NCBI RefSeq assembly: GCF_007748175.1
Contig: NZ_CP037422.1
Coordinates: 5,720,334-5,784,333, forward strand
Reading direction: 5' to 3'
DNA length: 64,000 nucleotides
Source of the DNA: Gimesia aquarii
Lineage (GTDB): Bacteria > Planctomycetota > Planctomycetia > Planctomycetales > Planctomycetaceae
Positions 28,519-37,798 of the stretch are shown here, piece by piece. The notes beneath the pieces are model-generated. The model was given only the letters and a program-made list of their open reading frames with translations, made no database searches and was not told the origin of the DNA. How positions within the stretch are numbered: position 1 is the stretch's first letter; each line of letters opens with the position of its first letter. A program made the translations under genes and the position numbers.

Positions 28519-29043
28519 ATGCTGAAATTTGTCATTAATGGGGTTAAGTTAAGACTCCCAATGCTAGTTTGCTTAGCTCTTGTCTACTTAACAGTTACAG
28601 GGTGTGGAAAAGCACAGGATCCAAATAGCCGGCCTGTGACAGAATATGTACTGCAATCGGGAGGTAAAGTAATTCGAGTTTCCAGTGATCTGCCCATCGA
28701 TTCTACTGCTAAGATTCCAGAAGAAGATTTTTCGATACGAGAAATTGATCTTACCAATGCAAAAATTAAAAACATTGATATGAAAAAACTATCTGATTTG
28801 CCAAATTTGGAGTCACTTAATTTGCATGGAACGCGATTGAATGATAAAGGCTTGACCTTGATTACAAATTTACCAAATCTAAAATCACTGGAACTTGCTT
28901 ATACTCGGGTTAGCGATGAAGAAGTGAGTAAGTTGACACGTTTTCCCAAGCTAAAAAAAATCTTTCTCTATGGAACAGCTGTAAAGCCACAGACAATTGA
29001 AGATCTCAAATCAAATCTGCGTGGGAGCGTGGTTTATAAGTAA
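28519..29043 (+). CDS. leucine-rich-repeat lipoprotein
   Basis: A 174-residue lipoprotein with lipobox VTGC (Cys near residue 29). The mature part contains three to four leucine-rich repeats, for example SDLPNLESLNLHGTRLNDKG and TNLPNLKSLELAYTRVSDEE, of the type common in planctomycete envelope proteins. It is short and has no catalytic domain, so it probably mediates a protein contact at the membrane. It ends 34 bases before the convergent sulfatase gene. Confidence 0.75.
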   Translation: MLKFVINGVKLRLPMLVCLALVYLTVTGCGKAQDPNSRPVTEYVLQSGGKVIRVSSDLPIDSTAKIPEEDFSIREIDLTNAKIKNIDMKKLSDLPNLESLNLHGTRLNDKGLTLITNLPNLKSLELAYTRVSDEEVSKLTRFPKLKKIFLYGTAVKPQTIEDLKSNLRGSVVYK

Positions 29044-29077
29044 GTGGGAATACCACCGCTGTAAATTGTCTACTAAC

Positions 29078-30484
29078 TTATTTTGCAGCAGAATTTAAAG
29101 GCTTCTGCCAGGGAACGCTTCCATAACGTTGAATTTCGGCCCTTAATAAAGCCGACAGCTCGTTAAACTTTTTACGATTTTTATGTGCGAGGTCTTTTGT
29201 CTCAAGAGGATCCGTTTTCAAGTTGTAAAGTTCCAGAGGAGCAAAGGGGCTATTTTGCAGCAATTTCCAATCACCGCTACGAATTGCTTCGATTGTTTTT
29301 CCACCATATCGATTACCCCCTTCGCGTCTACGGAAAAACCAGTGCTTTCGTAAAGGGGGTTGCGACTTCCCTTCCAGAGTGGGTAAAAAGCTGACGGCAT
29401 CCAAATTGGCGGGAACTGTGATCCCAGCCGCTTCACAGAGTGTGGGAAATAAGTCCATACTCATTGCCATAAAATCATTTTGCGAGTGTGGTGCAATTCG
29501 ATTTTTCCAGACGATTCCGGCAGGAACTTTGAGCCCTCCTTCGTAAACACTTTGCTTCCCGTCCCGTAAATTACCATTATTGGCACCGACGTTTACCTGG
29601 CCTCCATTATCAGAAGTGAAAACAATGATTGTATTTTCGCTGAGTCCCGTTTGATCCAAGGTTTGAATTACTTTGCCAATACCAGCGTCCAAATGCTCAA
29701 TCAAAGCGACGAGCTTTGCTCGTTTAGCGGTAATGCCTGCTTCACGCCGTGTCACCTTTTCAATCCATTCATCGGGAGGTTGAATGGGAGTATGGGGGGC
29801 ATTATAGGCCAGGTAGAGAAAAAACGGTTCTGTTGTCTTTGCCTGTTGTTCCAAAAACTCACAAGTCCAATCAGTAAATAAATCGGTTGCATGCCCTTTG
29901 GGAGTGATTGTTTGCTGATTGAAACGCATGTAATTTACATTGTGTCTGCGATGGAGATAATAGTCGTCCATCATGTCTCCCAGGAAACCGCGAAACGTAT
30001 CAAATCCACGTTCATTTGGCGTATTCGGTGATTCTAATCCCAGATGCCATTTCCCAATGATTCCCGTGTGATACCCGGCTTGTTGGAAGACATTTGCCAA
30101 AGTTGAAGCTGATGGAAGAAAATATCCCCAGCTATTTTCCGGATGAGTGCGAATGACGCCAGGAACTCCAACCAGATCCTGATAGTGACCCGTTAATAAA
30201 GCAGCTCTTGTGGGGGAGCAAACCGGGCAATTCGCGTAAAAGTTTGTAAATTTCATACCACGCGCAATGAGTTTGTCGATATGAGGCGACTTTAAGTCTG
30301 AGGCTCCATAACTGCTCAGGTCCCCATATCCCAGGTCATCGACTAGAATGACAAGTACATTGGGCGATGCTGGTTTTGTGTTCGCGTCTGCTGCGCTCGC
30401 ACTCCAGAATAGAATGAGTAGTAGGAAAAAAAACGCTTGCAAAGAATGGGGCACTCGCATCAGATGAGATTCTTTCTGTTTCAT
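29078..30484 (-). CDS. secreted type I sulfatase
   Basis: A 468-residue sulfatase with a signal peptide (hydrophobic about 13-33). It contains VDDLGYGDLSSYG (metal-binding Asp49-Asp50) and the formylglycine motif CPVCSPTRAALLTG, with Cys89 in C-S-P-T-R. It also has GKWHLG, the LYLAYNAPHTPIQPP segment and TSDNGG (metal-binding Asp-Asn). It should cleave sulfate esters, probably from marine polysaccharides, after Cys-to-formylglycine conversion by an FGE encoded elsewhere. The length is normal. It is 20 bases downstream of the PLD gene and likely co-transcribed. An ATG at 30460 is an alternative start. Confidence 0.93.
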   Translation of the reverse strand: MKQKESHLMRVPHSLQAFFFLLLILFWSASAADANTKPASPNVLVILVDDLGYGDLSSYGASDLKSPHIDKLIARGMKFTNFYANCPVCSPTRAALLTGHYQDLVGVPGVIRTHPENSWGYFLPSASTLANVFQQAGYHTGIIGKWHLGLESPNTPNERGFDTFRGFLGDMMDDYYLHRRHNVNYMRFNQQTITPKGHATDLFTDWTCEFLEQQAKTTEPFFLYLAYNAPHTPIQPPDEWIEKVTRREAGITAKRAKLVALIEHLDAGIGKVIQTLDQTGLSENTIIVFTSDNGGQVNVGANNGNLRDGKQSVYEGGLKVPAGIVWKNRIAPHSQNDFMAMSMDLFPTLCEAAGITVPANLDAVSFLPTLEGKSQPPLRKHWFFRRREGGNRYGGKTIEAIRSGDWKLLQNSPFAPLELYNLKTDPLETKDLAHKNRKKFNELSALLRAEIQRYGSVPWQKPLNSAAK

Positions 30485-30504
30485 AGAACGTAGTTAGCTG
30501 CTTC

Positions 30505-31197
30505 TTATGTTGCGAAATCAGTCCATAACTTTTCAAATTCTGATTCAAACCGAATCAGCAAATCAGGGTCATTCGTAATAATCAAATTTTCAGAATTATT
30601 TATTGAAGCACTTCGAGTCCAATTATAACTACCGGTCAGTATCAATTGGGAATCAAATAAGGCAAATTTATGATGCATATGAAATTTCGTTTTATCAATC
30701 CTGACGGGGATACCTGACTCAGAAAGATGTTCTATGTCAGAACCGAGGTCGAACGATTTATCATTATCAGAAATAACACGAATTTGGACTCCACGTTGAT
30801 GCGCATCTTTGATTGCGGTTGTTACGCGGTCGTCAGTAATTGTGAAAACACAGATATCAATCTGCTTACGGGCAGAAGAAATCAATCTGCAAATTCGATG
30901 GGAACAATCATCTCCAGGGCTGAATAATGCCTCTGAACTCAGAGAGGATTCTTTTTTACCAGCATTCGACAAAATTTTCATAACTTCTTCTAACCAATTT
31001 AAACAGTCATTGTCAGAAGAACTTGCTGGTCTATACTCTCTAAAGATCTGAAATGCTTCGACGCGGATCAGGGATAAGCTCTGGTCCGTCAGTTTAACAT
31101 GAGAAAAAATTTGATTTAACGCAGTGCGTTCGCTACGAGTCATCTTATAATCGTCGAATGTCTGTAACAGCATATTGCGGATTTGTGAACGATCCAT
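30505..31197 (-). CDS. single-HKD phospholipase D-like nuclease
   Basis: A 230-residue cytosolic protein. Residues 95-225 are one phospholipase D half-domain with the active-site motif H175-x-K177-x4-D182 (MHHKFALFD) followed by GSYNWTRSASINNSEN. This resembles Nuc/MitoPLD enzymes that work as dimers on DNA, RNA or phospholipid. The N-terminal 90 residues are a helical region, faintly TerB-like (YKMTRSERTALNQIF). There is no signal peptide, unlike the periplasmic Nuc endonucleases. ATG 31197. Why it precedes a sulfatase gene is unclear. Confidence 0.8.
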   Translation of the reverse strand: MDRSQIRNMLLQTFDDYKMTRSERTALNQIFSHVKLTDQSLSLIRVEAFQIFREYRPASSSDNDCLNWLEEVMKILSNAGKKESSLSSEALFSPGDDCSHRICRLISSARKQIDICVFTITDDRVTTAIKDAHQRGVQIRVISDNDKSFDLGSDIEHLSESGIPVRIDKTKFHMHHKFALFDSQLILTGSYNWTRSASINNSENLIITNDPDLLIRFESEFEKLWTDFAT

Positions 31198-31309
31198 TAG
31201 TTTGCCATTGATACTATCTAGAGAAATATGGTGCTAGGAGTTGTTAAGAATTCCATGACATGTTTCAATTCATAGTAGCGTACATTCTCTTTATGGAAAA
31301 GATACACAG

Positions 31310-32209
31310 ATGAAACTATTGATCGCAGGCAGTTCAGGACTCGTTGGAACAGAATTATGTCGGGAGCTGGAAGCGGATTCAGCCAATGAAGTTGTACGGT
31401 TGATTCGTGAAAAGTCTTCTGATACATCAGGCAAAACAGCCATCTGGCAACCCAATCAGGATGTCCTGTCGCCGGAAGTTTTTTCGGGAGTTGATGCTGT
31501 CATCCACCTTGGGGGAGTCAATATTGCTGATAAGCGTTGGACAGCCGATGTAAAACAAGCGATCTTTAATAGCCGTGTGCAATCAACTAAGCTACTGGCA
31601 AATACGATGGCCTCTCTCGAGACTCCTCCTTCCACGTTTTTATGCGCCTCTGCAATTGGATTTTACGGAAATCGCAGTGATGAACGGCTCGATGAATCCA
31701 GCGAAAGAGGTCAGGGATTTTTAGCAGATGTCTGTGATGCCTGGGAACATGCCACGCAACCTGCTGCAAGTGCGGGAATTCGTGTCATCAATATGCGATT
31801 GGGGATGATTCTAGATAAACGGGAAGGTGCGTTAGCAAAAATGCTAACGCCATTCAAATTGGGAGCAGGAGGAAAGGTGGGGGCCGGATCACAATATTGG
31901 AGTTGGATCGCTTTGCCAGATGTGATTAAAGCAATTCAGTTCTGTTTGCAAAATAAGGAAATAGAAGGTCCTGTCAATTTTGTGGCTCCCGATGAAGTCA
32001 CTAATCTGGAATTCACTAAAACACTGGGGACTGTTCTGTCGCGACCGACTGCCTTGCCAGTCCCTGCCTGGGGAATTAAAGCCCTGTTAGGCGAAATGGG
32101 ACAGGAATTAATACTAAGTAGTGCTCGAGTGACGCCACAACGGTTGCGGGATGCCGGGTATCAGTTTCAATATGCCAAGTTAGAAAGTGCGTTACGCGGC
32201 ATTCTCTAA
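31310..32209 (+). CDS. TIGR01777 family NAD(P)-binding epimerase
   Basis: A 299-residue extended short-chain dehydrogenase/epimerase of the TIGR01777 (YfcH/SDR39U1) group. The Rossmann motif GSSGLVGTELCREL is at the N-terminus, followed by DAVIHLGGVNIADKRWT, the STFLCASAIGFYGNRSDERL active-site region, and DAWEHATQPA. The C-terminal DUF1731-like piece ends in TPQRLRDAGYQFQYAKLESAL. The substrate is unknown across the family; plant homologues bear on division and stress. It is monocistronic and ends 27 bases from the convergent miaB stop. Confidence 0.88.
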   Translation: MKLLIAGSSGLVGTELCRELEADSANEVVRLIREKSSDTSGKTAIWQPNQDVLSPEVFSGVDAVIHLGGVNIADKRWTADVKQAIFNSRVQSTKLLANTMASLETPPSTFLCASAIGFYGNRSDERLDESSERGQGFLADVCDAWEHATQPAASAGIRVINMRLGMILDKREGALAKMLTPFKLGAGGKVGAGSQYWSWIALPDVIKAIQFCLQNKEIEGPVNFVAPDEVTNLEFTKTLGTVLSRPTALPVPAWGIKALLGEMGQELILSSARVTPQRLRDAGYQFQYAKLESALRGIL

Positions 32210-32236
32210 TCTCACAACGGATTCTGATAAACTACA

Positions 32237-33778
32237 CTATTGGAGAATCGGAAGTGATGAGCTTGGATTGTGCTGATATTCTTTGGTGACAATCGAACCA
32301 ATAAGCGTGGTGGGTGTGACATCAAAGACTTCAACCTGGGCTAAAGATCCTGCCAGACGCGGATTCCCATCAAAGACAACAATTCGATCACAGTTGGAAC
32401 GTCCCATTAACTGTTCAGCCAGCGATTCATTTGAATTTTCAGTCACTTTTTGTGCGGACTTACTTGGTCCTTCAACGAGGACTTCCACTTGCCTGCCGAT
32501 GAATTCCGCATTGTCTTCTTCGCTGATTTCATTTTGTAATTTCAGCATTTCATTGTTACGACGCTTCTTGACTTCATCTGGAATATCATCTGAAAATCGT
32601 TCGGCTGCTTTTGTGCCGGGGCGTTCGCTATATTTGAAGATGAAACTGTTTTTAAACCGAAATTCACGAATTGATTCCAGGCTTTTCTGATGTGATTCTT
32701 CTGTTTCGCCGGGATGTCCCACAATAAAATCACTCGAGACAGAGCAGCCAGGCAGAATCTCATTAATCCGTTGCATCATATCGCGATAATCTTCAACGGT
32801 ATAGCCGCGCTTCATATATTTCAAAACGTCATTGCAACCATGTTGCAAAGGAACGTGCAAATAACGAGTCGCCTTGGGGAGATCTCGAATCGCTTCCAGC
32901 AGATCGTTCGTCATATCTTTAGGATAGCTGGTAACGAACTTGATACGATCGATTCCTTCAATATCATGAATAAGAGATAGCAAATCAGACAAGCGAAAGA
33001 GTTTGCCATCCTGAGTGTGTTTGTAGCTGTTGACAGTTTGCCCCAAAAGAGTGACTTCTTTGACCCCCTGATCAGCCAGCACTCTGACTTCAGAAGCAAT
33101 CTCTCTTGGCGAGCGACTTTGTTCGGGACCTCTTGTCGAAGGAACGACACAATACGAACAAAACTTGTCGCAGCCAATCATGATCCGCACAAATGCCTGG
33201 AATGGTGAAGGTCGCATTTCGGGATCACGCAATGGATCATAGCTTTGGAAGCTGTTTGTGATTTCCGAATGTTTTCCGTCTTTGCGTCCTAGGCCTACAG
33301 CGAGTTCGCGGCTGCGTTGATTCTGACTATGATGAATTCGTGCTTTATCAATTAAACTTGATACTTGAGCAAGCTGACCGGTTCCAACAACGAAATCAAC
33401 CTGGGGCGCTTTTTGAAAAATCAGTTTCTGATCTTTCTGCGCCATACAGCCCATCACTCCGATTACTTTTTTCGGATTTTTTCGAGCTCCATATCGAAGT
33501 CTACCTAATGAGCTATAAATCTTATGCTCAGCATGCTCTCTGACACTACATGTGTTAAAGAGGATGGTTTCTGCTTCCTTAACGTCTTTTGTCAGTTCAT
33601 ATCCACGTTTTCGAAGGTCTGCCACAACCAGCTCACTGTCGAGCATATTCATCTGACAGCCCACAGTTTCTATGTAAAGTTTGTGGTTATGGCCAGTCAG
33701 GATTTCTGAATCAACTGCAGTATCGCTAACAGGGAGGGGCTCTGCTGCATGGTCATTGGTTTGATCAACGTGAGACAT
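32237..33778 (-). CDS. miaB: tRNA-2-methylthio-N6-dimethylallyladenosine synthase
   Basis: A 513-residue radical-SAM methylthiotransferase that adds a methylthio group to i6A37 of tRNAs reading UNN codons. The N-terminal domain has the three iron-sulfur cysteines in VGCQMNMLDSE, FNTCSVREHAEHK and GVMGCMAQKD. The radical-SAM cluster is in GCDKFCSYCVVPSTRG. A C-terminal TRAM domain follows (QVEVLVEGPSK...MGRSNCDRIVVFDG). A 40-residue polar N-terminal extension precedes LYIETVGCQ. ATG 33778 is used; a TTG at 33790 is also in frame. Downstream on minus of a small membrane protein gene. Confidence 0.95.
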   Translation of the reverse strand: MSHVDQTNDHAAEPLPVSDTAVDSEILTGHNHKLYIETVGCQMNMLDSELVVADLRKRGYELTKDVKEAETILFNTCSVREHAEHKIYSSLGRLRYGARKNPKKVIGVMGCMAQKDQKLIFQKAPQVDFVVGTGQLAQVSSLIDKARIHHSQNQRSRELAVGLGRKDGKHSEITNSFQSYDPLRDPEMRPSPFQAFVRIMIGCDKFCSYCVVPSTRGPEQSRSPREIASEVRVLADQGVKEVTLLGQTVNSYKHTQDGKLFRLSDLLSLIHDIEGIDRIKFVTSYPKDMTNDLLEAIRDLPKATRYLHVPLQHGCNDVLKYMKRGYTVEDYRDMMQRINEILPGCSVSSDFIVGHPGETEESHQKSLESIREFRFKNSFIFKYSERPGTKAAERFSDDIPDEVKKRRNNEMLKLQNEISEEDNAEFIGRQVEVLVEGPSKSAQKVTENSNESLAEQLMGRSNCDRIVVFDGNPRLAGSLAQVEVFDVTPTTLIGSIVTKEYQHNPSSSLPILQ

Positions 33779-33870
33779 TAATGGATTCAATTACTCTCTA
33801 TAAACAAAAAAACTGCGAGCAGAATGTAAAACAATCAGCCCGCATCAGATTATCCTGAAATCATAAGTGA

Positions 33871-34089
33871 CTAAGCTGCTGGTGCTTTTTGATCTGAAGG
33901 ATTCGGTTTTACTTCTTGATCTGGCGAATCACTTTGAGATACTTTTTTCCCATTTTGGGATAATTCTTGTGTATACTCAAGAGCCAATTGGTGGGCGACC
34001 ACTTTCTTGTGATGCGTCATTAATGATGCCAGAGACTTCAGAGCTAAAAGTGAAGCAACGACATACAAGACCAGATTCCAGACATCCAT
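33871..34089 (-). CDS. small single-pass membrane protein
   Basis: A 72-residue protein with one N-terminal membrane segment (about residues 3-20, VWNLVLYVVASLLALKSL), then a His/Lys-rich stretch and a polar Ser/Pro/Asp tail. GGGAGGA lies five bases before ATG 34089, a strong ribosome site for this genome, which supports expression. An upstream GTG/ATG reading frame to 34119 would put ten residues before it without such a site. Family not recognised; it may share a transcript with miaB (92-base gap). Confidence 0.65.
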   Translation of the reverse strand: MDVWNLVLYVVASLLALKSLASLMTHHKKVVAHQLALEYTQELSQNGKKVSQSDSPDQEVKPNPSDQKAPAA

Positions 34090-34370
34090 GTCAATCCTCC
34101 CTGAGATCCATGGTGGCACAATTATCGTGATTTCAGTAATAACTTACTGTTGAAAACTCCCTTGAACTTATCGAATACAAGCTGAAACGAGGTTCATTTT
34201 GTATTTTTGCAACACTTGAAGATAATTCAATATCATTTGAGCCAGATTCATGAAACCTACTCAAAAGAATCATAAAAAACACGTATTTTCTGCTGATTCA
34301 TTCGAAAAAGAAGCAAATGAACTGGCATTTTTGCATTAATTCATTTCAAAGCCAAGCGATTTGCAAATGA

Positions 34371-34943
34371 CTATTCGCGAACACGTTCCACGTAGGAGCC
34401 TGTGGCGGTTTCTACCTTAATTTTTTCACCAACATTAATAAACGCAGGCACGTTCACTGTAGCGCCGGTTTCGATGGTGGCTGGTTTTGTGACGTTTGTA
34501 GCTGTGTTTCCTTTGGCGGCTGGCTCAGTGTAGGTGACTTCAACAATCACCTGTTGTGGTGGATCCATACCGATCAACTGATCATTCCAGAATAAGAGGC
34601 CGCAAATTGCTCCATCCAGCAGGTATTCTGCAGCATTTCCGCATACTGATTCATCAATCGAATATTGTTCAAATGATTCATTGTCCATAAAGTGCAGACC
34701 GGTTGCATCTTTATAAAGGTATTGACCATCTCCCTTGCGGATATCAGCCTGTTCCAGGCTTTCGCCCCCACTTTTATAAGTGCGATCAAGTATGGTACCT
34801 TTGAGCAAATTTCTCAGTTTCGTACGGTATAAGGCCTGACCTTTGCCCGGCTTGACAAAGTTGACCTCAATCATTTCATAAGGATCACCGTCGACGATTA
34901 CCTTAATACCTTTACGAAAATCGCCTGTACTGATTTGTGGCAT
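34371..34943 (-). CDS. efp: elongation factor P
   Basis: A 190-residue EF-P with the three beta-barrel domains. The modification loop FVKPGKGQALYR places Lys34 exactly where bacterial EF-P is beta-lysylated. The KOW-like N-domain (ISTGDFRKGIKVIVDGDPYE) and the C-terminal GEKIKVETATGSYVERV signature are present. EF-P binds ribosomes stalled at polyproline and restores peptide bond formation. ATG 34943 gives the family's standard start; a longer frame to 35003 is not used. It is divergent from epmB across a 230-base gap, a physical link between substrate and modifying enzyme. Confidence 0.96.
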   Translation of the reverse strand: MPQISTGDFRKGIKVIVDGDPYEMIEVNFVKPGKGQALYRTKLRNLLKGTILDRTYKSGGESLEQADIRKGDGQYLYKDATGLHFMDNESFEQYSIDESVCGNAAEYLLDGAICGLLFWNDQLIGMDPPQQVIVEVTYTEPAAKGNTATNVTKPATIETGATVNVPAFINVGEKIKVETATGSYVERVRE

Positions 34944-35174
34944 TGCTGAATTTCTCTGACATTGAATGTGTTGTACAAAAATACGTTTGTGTAATGTATC
35001 CAAGGGCGAAAGAATAACATATCTTTCAACTATTGAAAACGGAGAGAGGTCGAATTGTTACTCAATTCCTGCCGCAGATTCTCTTGATTTTACGAGTAGA
35101 AAAAGAATTTTTGTGATTCAGTCAGGGTCTCAGACAGTCAGACGACTGAAATCAATCAGCTATATCTATTGGGA

Positions 35175-36194
35175 ATGGATCAATTTATGTCACCCAGCAT
35201 TGCAGAAACGACCTGGCAAAAATCGCTCGCTCAGGCAATCCGCGATCCCGAGGAACTGATAGCTCGGTTAAATTTACCGAGCAGTCTACTGCAACCCGCG
35301 TTACGATCTGTTCAATTGTTTCCATTGATGGTTCCCATTAGTTATTTGAACCGGATTGAGCATGGAAATCCAGCAGACCCGTTACTGAAACAAGTTCTGC
35401 CTTTGGAAATTGAGACCCAAACAGTTCCCGGTTTCACTACCGATCCAGTTGGCGATTTGAATGTCCGTAGTACTCCTGGAATGTTACATAAATATCAGGG
35501 GAGAGCACTCCTGATGGTAAGCGGTGCCTGTGCCATTCATTGCCGCTATTGTTTTCGCAGGCACTATCCCTATGGAGAGGAACCTCGCACCTTAGCTGAT
35601 TGGGAGCCCGCCTGGAAATCACTATTATCTGATTCATCAATTCAAGAAGTGATTCTGAGCGGAGGCGATCCGTTATTACTGACTGATGTCCGTTTACAGG
35701 AACTATGCGAGCGAATCACTGAGATTCCTCACGTTAAGCGACTACGAATTCATAGCCGCTTGCCAGTTGTGCTTCCAGATCGAATTCATTCCGGTTTATT
35801 GGACTTGTTTCAACGTCTTACGGAAAACGGAACGACTGTCTGGATGGTCATACACGCTAACCATCCAAATGAACTTGCAGAGGATGTCGAAATTGCGATC
35901 CGTCAGCTATTACAGACAGGGATCCCGGTTTTGAACCAGTCTGTCTTGTTGAAAGGCGTTAATGACTCGGTTGATACACTTTTAAAGCTTTCTGAAAGCC
36001 TGATTAATCTGGGAGTCATGCCTTATTATTTGCATCAATTAGACCGTGTCAGCGGAGTAGCACACTTTGAAGTTGCGGAGGAGCAGGGCCGTGAACTGAT
36101 TTGTGAATTACGAAGGCGACTTCCCGGCTATGCAGTGCCACAATACGTCAGGGAAATCGAAGGCGAATCCCATAAAATCTCTTTACTGGGCTGA
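35175..36194 (+). CDS. epmB: EF-P lysine 2,3-aminomutase EpmB
   Basis: A 339-residue radical-SAM aminomutase of the KamA/EpmB branch. It has the cluster motif CAIHCRYCFRRHYPY (Cys119, 123 and 126), the SGGDPLLLTD motif, LRIHSRLPVVLPDRI, VWMVIHANHPNE, and PLP-lysine region MPYYLHQLDRVSGVAHFEV. The N-terminus aligns with EpmB (WQKSLAQAIRDPEELIARL and GNPADPLLKQVLP). At 339 residues it lacks the long C-terminal domain of clostridial lysine aminomutase. EpmB makes (R)-beta-lysine for ligation to EF-P Lys34 by EpmA. Starts at 35175 and 35187 are both possible. Ends three bases before the convergent murD stop. Confidence 0.93.
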   Translation: MDQFMSPSIAETTWQKSLAQAIRDPEELIARLNLPSSLLQPALRSVQLFPLMVPISYLNRIEHGNPADPLLKQVLPLEIETQTVPGFTTDPVGDLNVRSTPGMLHKYQGRALLMVSGACAIHCRYCFRRHYPYGEEPRTLADWEPAWKSLLSDSSIQEVILSGGDPLLLTDVRLQELCERITEIPHVKRLRIHSRLPVVLPDRIHSGLLDLFQRLTENGTTVWMVIHANHPNELAEDVEIAIRQLLQTGIPVLNQSVLLKGVNDSVDTLLKLSESLINLGVMPYYLHQLDRVSGVAHFEVAEEQGRELICELRRRLPGYAVPQYVREIEGESHKISLLG

Positions 36195-36197
36195 TAT

Positions 36198-37610
36198 TTA
36201 TTTTCGGTCGGAGAGGAATTGAACCAACTCGGAAAATCGCTCACCTCGCTCTACAAAGCTGGAAAACCAGTCATAACTTGCACAGCCCGGTGAAAGTAAA
36301 ATCACATCACCTGGTTCAGAGTGTTGAAAAGCCCAATCAAATGCCTCTTGAAATGATTTGTGAGGGTGAGAAATCAATGCCGAAGCAACTTGACTCTCAG
36401 CGGGCTTGAGATTTTCTAGGAGAAGATCTAATGTCGATCCTGTTTCTCCCATCAGGGCTGTCGCTTTTGTCTTGAGAATTGTTTTTGCAAACTCTGTCAG
36501 ATCCACTTTTTTGTCAGACCCACCCGCCAATAAAATAACAGGGACTTGAGAAAACGCATTGATTGCACAAATAGCAGATTCGGGTGTCGTAGCCAGTGAA
36601 TCGTTATAAAAACGCCGGTTCTGGAATTCACCGACGAATTGCAATCGATGAGGTAAACCTTGAAATGCTTCTAAGCCTGTTTGTATCGCTGCTTCATTAA
36701 TCTGTACGCAACAGCAAGCGGAAATTGCTGCAGCCGCGTTCATGCGATTATGCCTGCCTGGCACTTTGAGTTCTACCTGAAATTCCCTTTTGGGATCGGA
36801 AATCATAAAGGAATCATTATCCATCAACACATCCGGCTGCAGATGTGGTATGGCTCCAAATGTGGAAATGTTCCCATGTCTTTTCCAACTCTGTAAATCT
36901 GAATCATCGGCATTAAGGACAGCAAAATCATGTTCTGTTTGCCAACACAAGATGGTTTGTTTCGATTGTCGATAGTGTTCCAGGGTTTGATGCCAGTCCA
37001 GATGATTCGGACTAAAATTGGTCACAACTCCCACATGCGGACTGGCTTGAATACGATTCAGTGCATCCAGTTGAAAACTACTGAGCTCTAATACAACCCA
37101 GTCTTCCGGTTGGATCTGATCAACAACAGGTAACAGGCTCACGCCAATATTTCCGCCTAACCAGCAGCGAGTTCCGTTCGCCTCCAGAATCGAATAGATC
37201 ATTGCTGCTGTAGTCGATTTTCCATTACTGCCAGTAACTCCAATGACTCTACCACGGTTCAATTGCCAAAAAAGTTCGATTTCACTGGTTACTGGGATAC
37301 ATTGTTCTTGCGCATATTTGACGAGTGGGTGAGCAGGGGGGATCGCAGGATTCAGGACCAATAAATCTGTCGCAGGTAATTCGGTTGATGAACTTCCCAA
37401 TTCATATGTGATGTCGGGATACAAGCTGAGTTGTTTTAGTGATTCAGAGAGAGTCTCTTCATTTTGGCTATCAATGACACTGATACAAACACCCAATCGG
37501 GAAAGGTACTCAACGGCTGCAATTCCCCCTCCAAACCGCCCTAAACCAAGCACGGTTGCACGTTTCCCTTTCAAATCAAAGTCATGAATCAGGAAAGGTT
37601 TGATTGGCAT
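36198..37610 (-). CDS. murD: UDP-N-acetylmuramoyl-L-alanine--D-glutamate ligase
   Basis: A 470-residue Mur ligase adding D-glutamate to UDP-MurNAc-L-Ala in the cytosolic phase of peptidoglycan synthesis. The N-terminal Rossmann-like domain opens with ATVLGLGRFGGG. The ATP-binding GVTGSNGKSTTAAMI loop and the VVLELSSFQLD, NFSPNHLDWH, LPHRLQFVG and FYNDSLATTPESA motifs are those of MurD specifically. C-terminal domain with ILLAGGSDKKVDL and LSPGCASYDWF. The other mur/fts genes are absent, so murD is isolated from the dcw cluster here. Confidence 0.95.
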   Translation of the reverse strand: MPIKPFLIHDFDLKGKRATVLGLGRFGGGIAAVEYLSRLGVCISVIDSQNEETLSESLKQLSLYPDITYELGSSSTELPATDLLVLNPAIPPAHPLVKYAQEQCIPVTSEIELFWQLNRGRVIGVTGSNGKSTTAAMIYSILEANGTRCWLGGNIGVSLLPVVDQIQPEDWVVLELSSFQLDALNRIQASPHVGVVTNFSPNHLDWHQTLEHYRQSKQTILCWQTEHDFAVLNADDSDLQSWKRHGNISTFGAIPHLQPDVLMDNDSFMISDPKREFQVELKVPGRHNRMNAAAAISACCCVQINEAAIQTGLEAFQGLPHRLQFVGEFQNRRFYNDSLATTPESAICAINAFSQVPVILLAGGSDKKVDLTEFAKTILKTKATALMGETGSTLDLLLENLKPAESQVASALISHPHKSFQEAFDWAFQHSEPGDVILLSPGCASYDWFSSFVERGERFSELVQFLSDRK

Positions 37611-37798
37611 AAGCTATTTTCTCGCTTTGAGTGCAACAACAAATTTTTGCACACAAGTTAGATTAAGAAAACTCCAAAGAGATTGAAATGATCAGGTAAG
37701 GGACTCTTGCATCAGTAGGTTTGCATATTTAGAAAATCCTCGGTAGTCTAATTTTGAATTCATAATCATTCAACATTGGTCAATGAGAGGATCAGCAC

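Noticed and set aside
32283-32690. A 135-codon frame on plus
   Set aside because: Antisense to miaB coding sequence; shadow frame.
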